NCBI GenBank assembly: GCA_035688265.1
Contig: DASSNE010000052.1
Location: 1 to 64,000, forward strand
DNA: 64,000 nt
Reading direction: 5' to 3'
Source of the DNA: DASSBR01 sp035688265
GTDB lineage: Bacteria; Pseudomonadota; Gammaproteobacteria; Natronospirales; DASSBR01
Below are positions 1 through 8,063 of the stretch, one piece after another; position 1 is the first letter of the stretch; every line of letters starts with the position of its first letter. Under the pieces are notes generated by a model, which did no database searches, was not told the DNA's origin, and saw only the letters and a program-made list of their open reading frames with translations. Position numbers and translations under genes: made by a program.

Positions 1-141
1 AACAAGGAACATTGTCCGAAGCCATGGACGGCTGAGTTATGTTCCGGCCCCCCTTTTTCAGCCCGATCTTCGGGAAGTCCAAAGTGCAGGGATGCACTTT
101 GGACCAAGCGCCATGAGCAGTGGCTTTGGTTACTTTCCCCG
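1..141. repeat. Dispersed repeat, left copy (inverted relative to 19138-19277)
   Basis: This noncoding stretch downstream of ligA is a near reverse complement of 19138-19277. Bases 1-19 match 19259-19277, the C-run and CAGCCCGATCTTCGG block matches 19206-19230, and the block around GCAGTGGCTTTGG matches 19140-19165. It probably continues beyond the left edge. The following bases 142-291 hold a further REP-like piece (about 157-190) that recurs inverted at 7241-7273. No open reading frame of its own is convincing. The function is unknown; repeats of this style are common between genes in xanthomonads. Confidence 0.75.
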
Positions 142-291
142 ACAAATTCGCCGGGAGCGAATTTGAACCGCCGTAGGCGGGCCCGAAGGGCGGAGGGCAG
201 GATTGCCCGAAGTATACGGAAAGTAACCCGGCTGCCGGGCCGGATACCGGCATCAATCAATCCGCCGCTGAAAGCGGCACAAAACGCTGTG

Positions 292-2307
292 TTACTGAAG
301 CAATTCCCATAGCTCCGCCTCGGAGAGAATCGCCGTACCCGCTTTCTGAGCCTTGCGCAGCTTAGAAGCCCCCGGTTCCTCACCAACAATCAACCCGGTC
401 GTTTTCGCCGAAACCGAATCCGTCACCTTCGCGCCCAGCGCCTCAAGCGCCGCCTTCGCTTCGTCGCGCGTATAACGCTCCAGCGTGCCGGTGATGACAT
501 AGGTGCGGCCGGTCAGCGGCCCCTCCTTCGGGCGCTCCTCGGCGGTAGCCTCGAACCGCAGGCCGAGCCCCCGCAGGTCGGCGACAAGCTGCTGGTTGTC
601 TGCGTCGCGGAACCAGTCCGCAATACCCTCGGCACGCTCGGGCCCGACCCCCTCGACTGCCTGCAGTTCCTCCTGCGTCGCGCCGGCGAGCGCGTCGACA
701 TTGCCGAAATGCTGCGCGAGCGTCAGCGCGGTCACCGCGCCGACATCGGGAATGTTGAGGCCGAACAACACGCGTGCGAACGGCGTCTGCTTTGACGCCT
801 CGATCGCTTCAATCGCCTTGGGCGCCGAAACATCGCCATAGCCTTCCAGCTTGAGGAGCTGATCTGCCGTCAGCCGGTACAGGTCCGGCAAAGACCGCAC
901 CAGCTCCAGATCCCAGAGCCGCCGTACCGTCTGCTCGCCGACGCCTTCGATATCGGCCGCCGCGCCCACCCAGTGAATCAGCGTTTCGAGGCCCCGCGAC
1001 GGGCAGGCGCGATTGGGACAGCGATGCATCGCCTCGCCTTCCGGCTTGACGACCGCCGTGCCGCACAGCGGGCAGTGCGTTGGCATTTTGAATGGTTCGG
1101 TGCCCTTCCGATGCGGTCCGGCGGGACCGACCACCTGCGGGATCACGTCGCCGGCGCGCTGCACGATCACGTCGTCGCCTTCGCGAATATTCTTGCGGTT
1201 GATGTCTTCCTCGTTGTGCAGCGTTGCGCTCGACACGGTGACGCCGCCGACTTCAACCGGTTCCAGCATTGCCCACGGATTGAGCGCACCCGTGCGGCCC
1301 ACGCGAATCATGATCTTGTTGAGCCGCGTCACCGCCGTCATCGGCGCCCACTTGAACGCGCGGGCCCAACGCGGTCGCCCGTGCAGTGCGCCGAGCCGCT
1401 CCTGTTGTGCGAACGAATCGACCTTGATGACGATGCCGTCGATCTCGTATTCGAGTTTCGCGCGGCGCGCTTCCCAGTCGCGGCAACGTTGCATCACGGC
1501 CTCGACGCTCTCGAGCCGTTCGGCAAAGGGATTGGTGGGAAAGCCGTGCTCGCGCAGCCACATCAGCGTGTCCCAGTGCGTTGTGAGTTCGTCGACACCC
1601 TGGCGCTCGCCGGTGCCGTAGATCCAGATCGACAGCGGCCGCTCAGCCGTAACGGACGAATCTTTCTGACGCAGTGAGCCGGCTGCGGCATTGCGCGGAT
1701 TCGGCGCGGCCGCTTTGCCCTTGGCAGCGAGCCGTTCGTTGAACGCGCGAAAGCCCGGCAGCGGCATGTAGACCTCGCCGCGCACCTCCACCAGCGGTGG
1801 CGGCTCCTCGCCGTCGGCCAGCCGCATCCGCAGCGGAATCGCCCGAATCGTGCGCAGGTTCGGCGTGACGTCTTCGCCTTCCAGGCCGTCGCCGCGTGTT
1901 TCGCCGCGGACGAAGACGCCGTTTTCGTAGACGAGGTTGATTGCCGAGCCGTCGATCTTCGGCTCGAGGACGAAGGTTACCGGCTCATCGTCGCCGAGGC
2001 GCTTGCGCACGTCGTCGGCCCATTTCTGAATGGCTTCGTCGGTCGTAACCTTGTCGAGCGAGCCCATCGGCGTGCCGTGACGCGCCTTTTGGAACTTGTC
2101 CGACGGCGGTGCGCCGATGCGCTGCGTTGGCGAATCCGGCGCGATCAGATCGGGGTGCGCATTCTCGATCGCGCGCAGTTCGTCGTAGAGGGCGTCGTAT
2201 GTCGCGTCCTCCATGATGGGCGCATCGTCGACGTAATAGGCGATGACGGCGCGGTTCAGAAGTTCGCGTAGCTCGGCGGCGCGTTCGGAAGGTTGGGATG
2301 AAGTCAT
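292..2307 (-). CDS. ligA: NAD-dependent DNA ligase LigA
   Basis: LigA seals nicks in duplex DNA using NAD+ during replication and repair. From the ATG at 2307 it is 671 residues, the same length as E. coli LigA. The adenylation lysine lies in the LEPKIDG motif near residue 117. A four-cysteine zinc finger (CPLCG...CPNRACPSRG) follows the OB fold, then helix-hairpin-helix repeats and a C-terminal BRCT domain starting near GPLTGRTYVITG. A longer reading to 2349 only translates a palindromic repeat (PLSRRERG), so I prefer the inner ATG. It is the last gene of smc-zipA-ligA, with a repeat pair separating it from zipA. Identification is secure. Confidence 0.97.
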   Translation of the reverse strand: MTSSQPSERAAELRELLNRAVIAYYVDDAPIMEDATYDALYDELRAIENAHPDLIAPDSPTQRIGAPPSDKFQKARHGTPMGSLDKVTTDEAIQKWADDVRKRLGDDEPVTFVLEPKIDGSAINLVYENGVFVRGETRGDGLEGEDVTPNLRTIRAIPLRMRLADGEEPPPLVEVRGEVYMPLPGFRAFNERLAAKGKAAAPNPRNAAAGSLRQKDSSVTAERPLSIWIYGTGERQGVDELTTHWDTLMWLREHGFPTNPFAERLESVEAVMQRCRDWEARRAKLEYEIDGIVIKVDSFAQQERLGALHGRPRWARAFKWAPMTAVTRLNKIMIRVGRTGALNPWAMLEPVEVGGVTVSSATLHNEEDINRKNIREGDDVIVQRAGDVIPQVVGPAGPHRKGTEPFKMPTHCPLCGTAVVKPEGEAMHRCPNRACPSRGLETLIHWVGAAADIEGVGEQTVRRLWDLELVRSLPDLYRLTADQLLKLEGYGDVSAPKAIEAIEASKQTPFARVLFGLNIPDVGAVTALTLAQHFGNVDALAGATQEELQAVEGVGPERAEGIADWFRDADNQQLVADLRGLGLRFEATAEERPKEGPLTGRTYVITGTLERYTRDEAKAALEALGAKVTDSVSAKTTGLIVGEEPGASKLRKAQKAGTAILSEAELWELLQ

Positions 2308-2324
2308 TGGAGCCACTCTTGTTC

Positions 2325-2446
2325 CCCTCTCCCTTCGGGAGAGGGGCAAGGGGTGAGGGTTCGGCCTTGCGAAAAGGCTAAGACAAACCAGCGACTTTCG
2401 CTATTGGTGACCCTCACCCCAACCCCTCTCCCGATGGGAGAGGGGC
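2325..2446. repeat. Inverted pair of REP-like palindromes between zipA and ligA
   Basis: Two copies of a palindromic unit face each other. The left copy (2325-2361) contains CCCCTCTCCC, TTC, GGGAGAGGGG followed by CAAGGGGTGAGGGT. The right copy (2409-2446) is its inverse, ACCCTCACCCC then CCTCTCCCGATGGGAGAGG. The spacing of about 50 bases and head-to-head arrangement resemble BIME elements built from REP sequences. The right copy encodes the last residues and stop codon of zipA. Confidence 0.85.
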
Positions 2447-3103
2447 TATCTTTTCGGCGACGTGGCGCGCATGGAAGTCGGCCAACTGCTCCCGCATCCG
2501 CTGCGCCGCCTGCGCGGTAAACGGTTTGCGGCGGTTATCGGCAATGTCCGCATCGAGATCGGCGGCGAGACGCCGGGCCGCGGCCAGCAGCGCGTCCAGT
2601 GCCTCGTGCGGCTGTGCCAGCCCCGGCATCATCATGAAGAGCGTAATGCCCGGCGCCGTTTCGGCAGAGCCGGGCTCCGGAAAGCGTCCCGGCTCGACCA
2701 TGTTCGCCGCGCTGAACCAGTCGGTATTGTCGTCGCCGGTGAAGTGGTAGATCCCGTAGCGGCCGAAGTGCAGGCCGGCGGCCGTCAGCGCGGTGGCGAC
2801 ATCGTCGGCGGCAAAGCCGTCGCTAGAGCGTGCGATGACGTGAATCGTCAAAATGAGTTGCTCGTCGGCGGACGCTGCCGGCGCTTGCATGGAAGGCCCC
2901 GCATCGTGCGGGGTGGCTTCAAATGCAATGTCGTCGTCTGCCGGAGCTTGCTCAAAGCCGCCGAGATACGGCTCGCTATTCGCCTGCTGTCGTTGTACCG
3001 GTTGCTTCCGGTCGGCGTCGCTCTTTTTGCGTCGCGAAAAGAAATACACCGCGGCGATCAAAACCAGACCAATGCCGAGAATGATCCAACGCAATTCGCT
3101 CAT
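2414..3103 (-). CDS. zipA: Cell division protein ZipA
   Basis: ZipA is the inner-membrane protein that tethers FtsZ to the membrane in gammaproteobacteria. From the ATG at 3103 (MSELRWIILG) it is 229 residues. It has an N-terminal membrane anchor (about residues 4-21), a short basic stretch RRKK, a proline/glutamine-rich linker, and a C-terminal ZipA domain (about residues 95-225) that binds the FtsZ tail. The linker is short compared with E. coli ZipA. It lies 22 bases after smc and upstream of ligA, the usual order in xanthomonads. The last ten or so codons (PLPSGEGLG and stop) are read from a REP-like palindrome. Confidence 0.93.
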   Translation of the reverse strand: MSELRWIILGIGLVLIAAVYFFSRRKKSDADRKQPVQRQQANSEPYLGGFEQAPADDDIAFEATPHDAGPSMQAPAASADEQLILTIHVIARSSDGFAADDVATALTAAGLHFGRYGIYHFTGDDNTDWFSAANMVEPGRFPEPGSAETAPGITLFMMMPGLAQPHEALDALLAAARRLAADLDADIADNRRKPFTAQAAQRMREQLADFHARHVAEKIAPLPSGEGLG

Positions 3104-3125
3104 GTACGACTCTGGTGGTATTCCA

Positions 3126-6100
3126 CTAAGCTGTCGCCGCCATCCGCGCCGCTTCCTCGACATCCACGGCGACCAGCCGCGACACGCCGGGTTCATGCAT
3201 GGTTACGCCGGTCAGGTGCGAGGCCATCTCCATCGTCACCTTGTTGTGCGTAATATAAATGAACTGCACGTGCTCCGACATATCCCGCACGAGGTCGCAG
3301 AAGCGGCCGACGTTGGCATCGTCGAGTGGCGCGTCGACCTCGTCGAGCATGCAGAACGGCGCCGGGTTCAGTTCGAAGATCGAGAACACCAGCGCGACCG
3401 CCGTCAGTGCCTTTTCGCCGCCGGACAACAGGTGGATCGTGCTGTTGCGCTTGCCGGGCGGACGCGCCATCACGGTAACGCCGGCGTCGAGCAGTTCTTC
3501 GCCGGTGAGTTCCAGGTAGGCGTGGCCGCCGCCGAACAGACGCGGGAAGTTCGCCTTCAAGCCGGCATTGACCAGGTCGAAGGTTTCCTTGAAGCGGGTG
3601 CGGGTTTCGCGGTCGATCTTGTGGATCGCGTTTTCGAGCGTCGTCAGCGCGTCGTTGAGGTCGGCGTGCTGCTTTTCGAGATATTCCGCGCGCTCCGATT
3701 GTTCGTCGTATTCCTCGATCGCCGCCAGGTTGATCGCGCCGAGGCGCTGGATGCGCTGTTCGAGCGACTCGGCCCGCTCCGCCCAGGCGGCGGCATCGGC
3801 GTCGTCTTCGAGTTGCACCAGCACCGCGATCAGCATCTGGCCTTCGGCTTCAAGCTGCTCCTCGATCGTCTTGCGGCGGGTACGCAGTTCCTGCGTCGCC
3901 AGGCGCCGCGATTCCAGCACCTCCCGTTTGGCCTCGACGTCCTGTTCGAGCGTCACGCGATCCTGCTCCAGCTTGCGCAGCGATTCGTCGAGCGCCTCGA
4001 CCTGGCGGCGGGCAGCGGCCAGTTCGGCCTCGACTTCGCCGCGCCGCGCCAGGTTCTCCTGTAGCATCTTCTCCTGCTCGGCGATCGGCTCGGTGCCACC
4101 CTCGAGTTCCCGCTGCAATTGCTCGCGGCGCGTGCCCAACTCCGTCAGCCGGGCCTGCATTCGCTCCAGGTTCTGACGCGTCGAGTCCAATGTGGCACGA
4201 CGCGCTTCCTGCTTCAGCGCCAGTGTCTGCACGTGATCGCGATCCTCGCGGAAGCGCTGCCGCGCGGCTTCAAGCCGCTCGTTGATGGCTTCACGCTCGC
4301 GCTGCAGTCCGGCGCGCTGATCTTCCAGCTCCGCCAGCGAGCCCAGTGCCTGTTCGAGATCGCGCCGCGCCGTGCGGGTTTCGTCGTCGAGCTTTTCCTG
4401 CTGCGGCTTGAGTTCGTTCAGCTCGGCGACCAGCGTTTCGTGGCGTGCAGTGACTTCGCGCAATCGCTCGCGGCGGCTGTTGAGCGCGGCGCGCGCGGCG
4501 GCTTCCTGCTGGTGGTGGCGATTCAGCTCGTCCTGCAGCGCCTCGCGACGCGCTTCCTGGGACTTCAATTCTCCGCTCAGGGATTCTTCGGTCTGCGCAT
4601 CGGCCGCAATGGCCTGCTCCAGCTCCGCAATCTCGCCTTCGAGCGTCTTGATTTCACGTTCGCGGCTCAGCATGCCGGCACGTGCATCGCCGGCGCGGGC
4701 CACGCGCGCCCAGTTGGGGCCGACCCAGACGCCGTCGGGCGTAATCAGCGATTCGTCTGCCTTGAGCGTGCCGCGTCGCGCGACGGCCGCCGCCATATCC
4801 TTCGCCGCGTAAACCTTGCCCAGCAATGGTTCCAGCGACACCGGCGCGCGCACCTTGGCGGCCAGACTGTCCGCGCCGGCTTCACCGCTGCCGGCAGGCG
4901 CGTTGCCAATGACATGCAGTGTGCCGTTTTCGATGCCGGGCATCGCTTCGAGCGCCGGCTCCATGTCGTCCAGGCACACCGCCTGCAGATAACCGCCCAG
5001 CACCGTTTCGACGGCCTGTTCCCAGCCTTCGTCAACGTTGATGACTTCGGCCAGCCGCGCCTTGTCATCGAGTCCTTGCGCTTTCAGCCAATCGACGAGC
5101 CGCGCCTCATTCTTGCCCAGCGCCTGCTGCTGCAGCGTCTTCAGTGAGCCCAGCCGGCCGCGCTTGTCGGCCAGCGCGCTGCGCTTTTCGCTGTGCTCCC
5201 GCGCCAGTGTCGACAGCCGCTCGCGTCGCTCGGCGATGCCCGCCTGCAACTGTTCCTGCTCGGCCTTCAGCGTTTCGCGCGTGCGCTCGAACTCGGCCGT
5301 TTTGGCTTCGAGTTCGCCGATCTCGGTCTCGATGGCGGCGGTCGAGTGCCGCTCACGCTCGGCTTCCAGCTTTTCAATCCGGCTCAGCGTCTGGCCCGAC
5401 TGGCGCTCCAGGTGGTCGATACGCGTGCGTTCGACCTGGCTCGCCCGGGACGATTCGTTCTGCGCCTGATTGAACGCATCCCAGCGCGTCTGCCAGTCCT
5501 GGCGCGCCGCTTCGGCGGCGTCGAGTTCGGTGCGGCCGTCGGCTTCGGCCGCGCGGGCCCGCGCCAGCGCCGGCTCCAGTTCCTCGAGCACCGCCGTCAA
5601 CTCGGCAACCTGCTCGCGGTCGCGGGTGATTTCCGCCTCGGCCGTCCGCCAGGCGTGCTCGGTTTCCTCGAGGTCGTTCTGATGACGCTGGCGCAGGTCC
5701 CGCGCATGCTGCAACGCCTGCTCGGCGCGGGCGATGGCGGACCCGACGTCGTAATAGCGCGCCTGCACCTGGTTGAAGGTCGCCTGCGCGTCATGCTGCT
5801 GCTCGCGGGTCTTTTCAAGCTGGCTCTCGACCGAGCGCAACTGTGCCAGCACCGCCTGCAGCGCCGTATCGTGTTCGACGATGGCGTGATCCTCGCCGGC
5901 CAGTTCGCGATCGAGCCCGCGCCACTTGAGCGCGAGCAGCTCGGCGCCGACCTGGCGCGCCTCCGCCTTCAGCTTCTTGTAACGTTCGGCGGTGCGCGCC
6001 TGGCGCTGCAGATGTTGAAGCTGTTTATGAATTTCGTCACGTAAGTCGTCGAGACGACTGATATTTTCTCGTGTATGCCGGATCCGGTTCTCGGTCTCGC

Positions 6101-6632
6101 GGCGGCGCTCCTTGTACTTCGAGATGCCGGCTGCCTCTTCCAGGAAGACGCGCAGTTCTTCCGGCTTGGCGTCGATCAGGCGCGAAATCGTGCCCTGCTC
6201 GATAATGGCGTAGCTGCGCGGGCCGAGCCCCGTGCCGAGAAAAATATCGGTAATGTCGCGGCGCCGGCAGCGTGCGCCATTGAGAAAATAATTGGACGCG
6301 CCATCCCGCGAGACTTCCCGGCGCACCGAGATTTCCGCGTACTGGGCGTACTGGCCGCCAACCGCGCCGTCGCTGTTATCGAATACCAGCTCGATCGAGG
6401 CGGTGCCGACGGGCTTGCGGGCGGTGGAGCCGTTGAAAATGACGTCCGCCATCGAGTCGCCGCGCAGGTGCTTGGCCGAGCTTTCACCCATCACCCAGCG
6501 CACGGCGTCGATGGTGTTCGACTTGCCGCAGCCGTTCGGGCCGACGATGCCGGTCAGATTGGTCGGGAACGTGATGGTGGTGGGGTCGACGAAGGATTTG
6601 AAGCCTGCGAGCTTGATTTTGCTGAGTCGCAT
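3126..6632 (-). CDS. smc: Chromosome segregation ATPase SMC
   Basis: SMC is the long coiled-coil ATPase that organises and segregates the chromosome as a dimer with ScpA/ScpB. The protein is 1168 residues from the ATG at 6632 (MRLSKIKLAGF). The Walker A motif GPNGCGKSN is at about 31-39. Two long coiled coils flank a hinge domain near residues 515-635. The C-terminal head carries the signature LSGGEKAL and Walker B FCMLDEVDAPLDD. Length and motif order are those of a complete SMC, and MukB is ruled out by the sequence type. It heads the smc-zipA-ligA operon and is divergent from queF, so a promoter must lie within 6633-6719. Confidence 0.96.
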   Translation of the reverse strand: MRLSKIKLAGFKSFVDPTTITFPTNLTGIVGPNGCGKSNTIDAVRWVMGESSAKHLRGDSMADVIFNGSTARKPVGTASIELVFDNSDGAVGGQYAQYAEISVRREVSRDGASNYFLNGARCRRRDITDIFLGTGLGPRSYAIIEQGTISRLIDAKPEELRVFLEEAAGISKYKERRRETENRIRHTRENISRLDDLRDEIHKQLQHLQRQARTAERYKKLKAEARQVGAELLALKWRGLDRELAGEDHAIVEHDTALQAVLAQLRSVESQLEKTREQQHDAQATFNQVQARYYDVGSAIARAEQALQHARDLRQRHQNDLEETEHAWRTAEAEITRDREQVAELTAVLEELEPALARARAAEADGRTELDAAEAARQDWQTRWDAFNQAQNESSRASQVERTRIDHLERQSGQTLSRIEKLEAERERHSTAAIETEIGELEAKTAEFERTRETLKAEQEQLQAGIAERRERLSTLAREHSEKRSALADKRGRLGSLKTLQQQALGKNEARLVDWLKAQGLDDKARLAEVINVDEGWEQAVETVLGGYLQAVCLDDMEPALEAMPGIENGTLHVIGNAPAGSGEAGADSLAAKVRAPVSLEPLLGKVYAAKDMAAAVARRGTLKADESLITPDGVWVGPNWARVARAGDARAGMLSREREIKTLEGEIAELEQAIAADAQTEESLSGELKSQEARREALQDELNRHHQQEAAARAALNSRRERLREVTARHETLVAELNELKPQQEKLDDETRTARRDLEQALGSLAELEDQRAGLQREREAINERLEAARQRFREDRDHVQTLALKQEARRATLDSTRQNLERMQARLTELGTRREQLQRELEGGTEPIAEQEKMLQENLARRGEVEAELAAARRQVEALDESLRKLEQDRVTLEQDVEAKREVLESRRLATQELRTRRKTIEEQLEAEGQMLIAVLVQLEDDADAAAWAERAESLEQRIQRLGAINLAAIEEYDEQSERAEYLEKQHADLNDALTTLENAIHKIDRETRTRFKETFDLVNAGLKANFPRLFGGGHAYLELTGEELLDAGVTVMARPPGKRNSTIHLLSGGEKALTAVALVFSIFELNPAPFCMLDEVDAPLDDANVGRFCDLVRDMSEHVQFIYITHNKVTMEMASHLTGVTMHEPGVSRLVAVDVEEAARMAATA

Positions 6633-6719
6633 CCGGTTCCCGCGCAATGGTCGTTACAAGCGCCGTAGTGTAAAGTATGCGCCCCATTGCCGAAAGGCCG
6701 TATTTGACCTTAATCATTC

Positions 6720-7109
6720 ATGCCGACGCAGCCGACCAAGCAGCTTGAAACCTTTCCCAATCCCCGCGAAGGCCGGGACTACACGGTCCGCATCCGGATA
6801 CCCGAATTTACCTGCCTGTGCCCGCTCACCGGGCAGCCGGATTTCGCGACGCTGACGCTCGAATACGTACCGGCGGCGCGATGCGTCGAGCTGAAGGCGC
6901 TCAAGCTCTACGTCTGGTCGTACCGGGATGAAGGCGCCTTCCATGAGGACGTGACCAACCGGATCCTGGACGACCTGGTGGCGGTGCTGGCGCCGAATTT
7001 TCTTCGCCTGACGGCCGAGTTCAATGTCCGCGGCGGCATTTATACGACCGTCGTCGCGGAACATCGCGCTGCGGGCTGGCAGGCGCCGCCTGAAGTCAGG
7101 CTGCCTTGA
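6720..7109 (+). CDS. queF: NADPH-dependent 7-cyano-7-deazaguanine reductase QueF (short form)
   Basis: QueF reduces preQ0 to preQ1 with NADPH in queuosine biosynthesis, the only known enzymatic nitrile-to-amine reduction. At 129 residues this is the short, unimodular (YkvM-type) form. The catalytic cysteine is in TCLCPLTGQPDF (Cys34), with the conserved Asp41. The family motif ELKALKLYVWSYRDEGAFHE provides substrate and NADPH contacts. It starts divergently from smc across an 87-base gap. The next gene is separated by a repeat, so queF may be monocistronic. Confidence 0.95.
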   Translation: MPTQPTKQLETFPNPREGRDYTVRIRIPEFTCLCPLTGQPDFATLTLEYVPAARCVELKALKLYVWSYRDEGAFHEDVTNRILDDLVAVLAPNFLRLTAEFNVRGGIYTTVVAEHRAAGWQAPPEVRLP

Positions 7110-7131
7110 TAAGATGAGCCGTACGACTCTC

Positions 7132-7313
7132 GTCATTCCGGCTTGGATGCCGGAATCCAGTGGCCAAGGATGGCAAGCTCACGGCGGCGTCAAGGTACCA
7201 TCCATGGCAACTGGATTACGAAGTCCTTCCATGGACTTCGCCTTTCAGGCCCGCCTGCGGCGGTTCAAATTCGTTCCAGACGAATTGGTCCTGCTTCCTG
7301 CAGGAATGACGTT
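7132..7313. repeat. REP-like composite element between queF and the CysZ-like gene
   Basis: The element opens with CGTCATTCCGGC...GCCGGAATCCAGT and closes with inverse-type sequence, ACTGGATTACGAAG ... GGAATGACG, so its outer ends are inverted repeats. It contains inner palindromes such as GAAGTCC TTCCAT GGACTTC. Bases 7241-7273 repeat, inverted, a piece seen at 157-190. The element ends seven bases before the start codon of the downstream gene. Confidence 0.8.
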
Positions 7314-7319
7314 GAGACC

Positions 7320-8063
7320 ATGGTAGGTGAATTCAGCCGCGGCGTCGGCGCGCTGCTCAAGGGCTTCGAGCTGATGCTGCGGCCCGGCGTCAAGCGTTAC
7401 GCGGCGCTGCCCTTCATTATCAACTTCATCGTTTTCGCCGCCATCATCTGGTTCGGCGCGTATGAATTCACCGACGCGGTGCGGCTGACCATTGCCCACG
7501 TGCCGGATTGGCTGCAGTGGCTGGGATGGGTACTGTGGATCCTGTTCGGCATTCTCGCGCTGCTGGTCGTCTTCTACTGCTTCACGTTCCTGATCTACAT
7601 CGTCGGCTTCCCGTTCAATGTTTTCCTCGCTTCGCGGGTGGATCGTTCGCTCAACGGCCGCCCGATGAAAGGCCCCGCGGAAAGCTTCTGGCGCGGTTTC
7701 GGCGCCGACATGGGCTCGCTGGTGCAGGTGCTGCGTTACCAGATCGTCTGGACGGTGATCGTCGCCTTGATTGGCTTCGTGCTGCTGGTGATCCCCGGTC
7801 TCAACCTGCTGGTGCCGGCGCTCTGGTTCGTGTTCGGCGGCTGGATGCTGGCGCTCGGCTACTCCGATCTGGCGCTCGGGCAGCGCGGCTACCGGTTCAA
7901 ATCGCAGCGGCGGATTTTCGACCGCCACCGCGGCCGCGTGCTTGGCTTCGGCTGCGCAACGGCATTCGTCACCCTGTTCCCGATTCTGAACCTGCTCGTG
8001 ATGCCCGCGGCGGTCGCCGGTGCGGTATGGTTGTGGCAGGACATTCCACCGCGGGCCGAATGA
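7320..8063 (+). CDS. EI24 / CysZ-family integral membrane protein
   Basis: The protein is 247 residues from the ATG at 7320 and has several hydrophobic stretches: about residues 27-45, 65-100 (probably a hairpin), 145-190 and 215-240. The pattern, with MLRPGVKRYAALPFIINF at the start and GYSDLALGQRGYRFKSQRR near the end, fits the EI24 family. That family includes CysZ, a sulfate-permeating inner-membrane protein. Nothing in the neighbourhood links it to sulfur assimilation, so the substrate is open. The stop overlaps the next start (ATGA), so it is translationally coupled to the PIN-PhoH gene. Longer upstream reading only translates the preceding repeat. Confidence 0.85.
   Translation: MVGEFSRGVGALLKGFELMLRPGVKRYAALPFIINFIVFAAIIWFGAYEFTDAVRLTIAHVPDWLQWLGWVLWILFGILALLVVFYCFTFLIYIVGFPFNVFLASRVDRSLNGRPMKGPAESFWRGFGADMGSLVQVLRYQIVWTVIVALIGFVLLVIPGLNLLVPALWFVFGGWMLALGYSDLALGQRGYRFKSQRRIFDRHRGRVLGFGCATAFVTLFPILNLLVMPAAVAGAVWLWQDIPPRAE

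Noticed and set aside
2853..6668. Several long plus-strand reading frames opposite smc
   Set aside because: They are antisense shadows of a high-GC coding sequence with clear SMC motifs on the other strand, and have no recognisable domains or ribosome binding sites.
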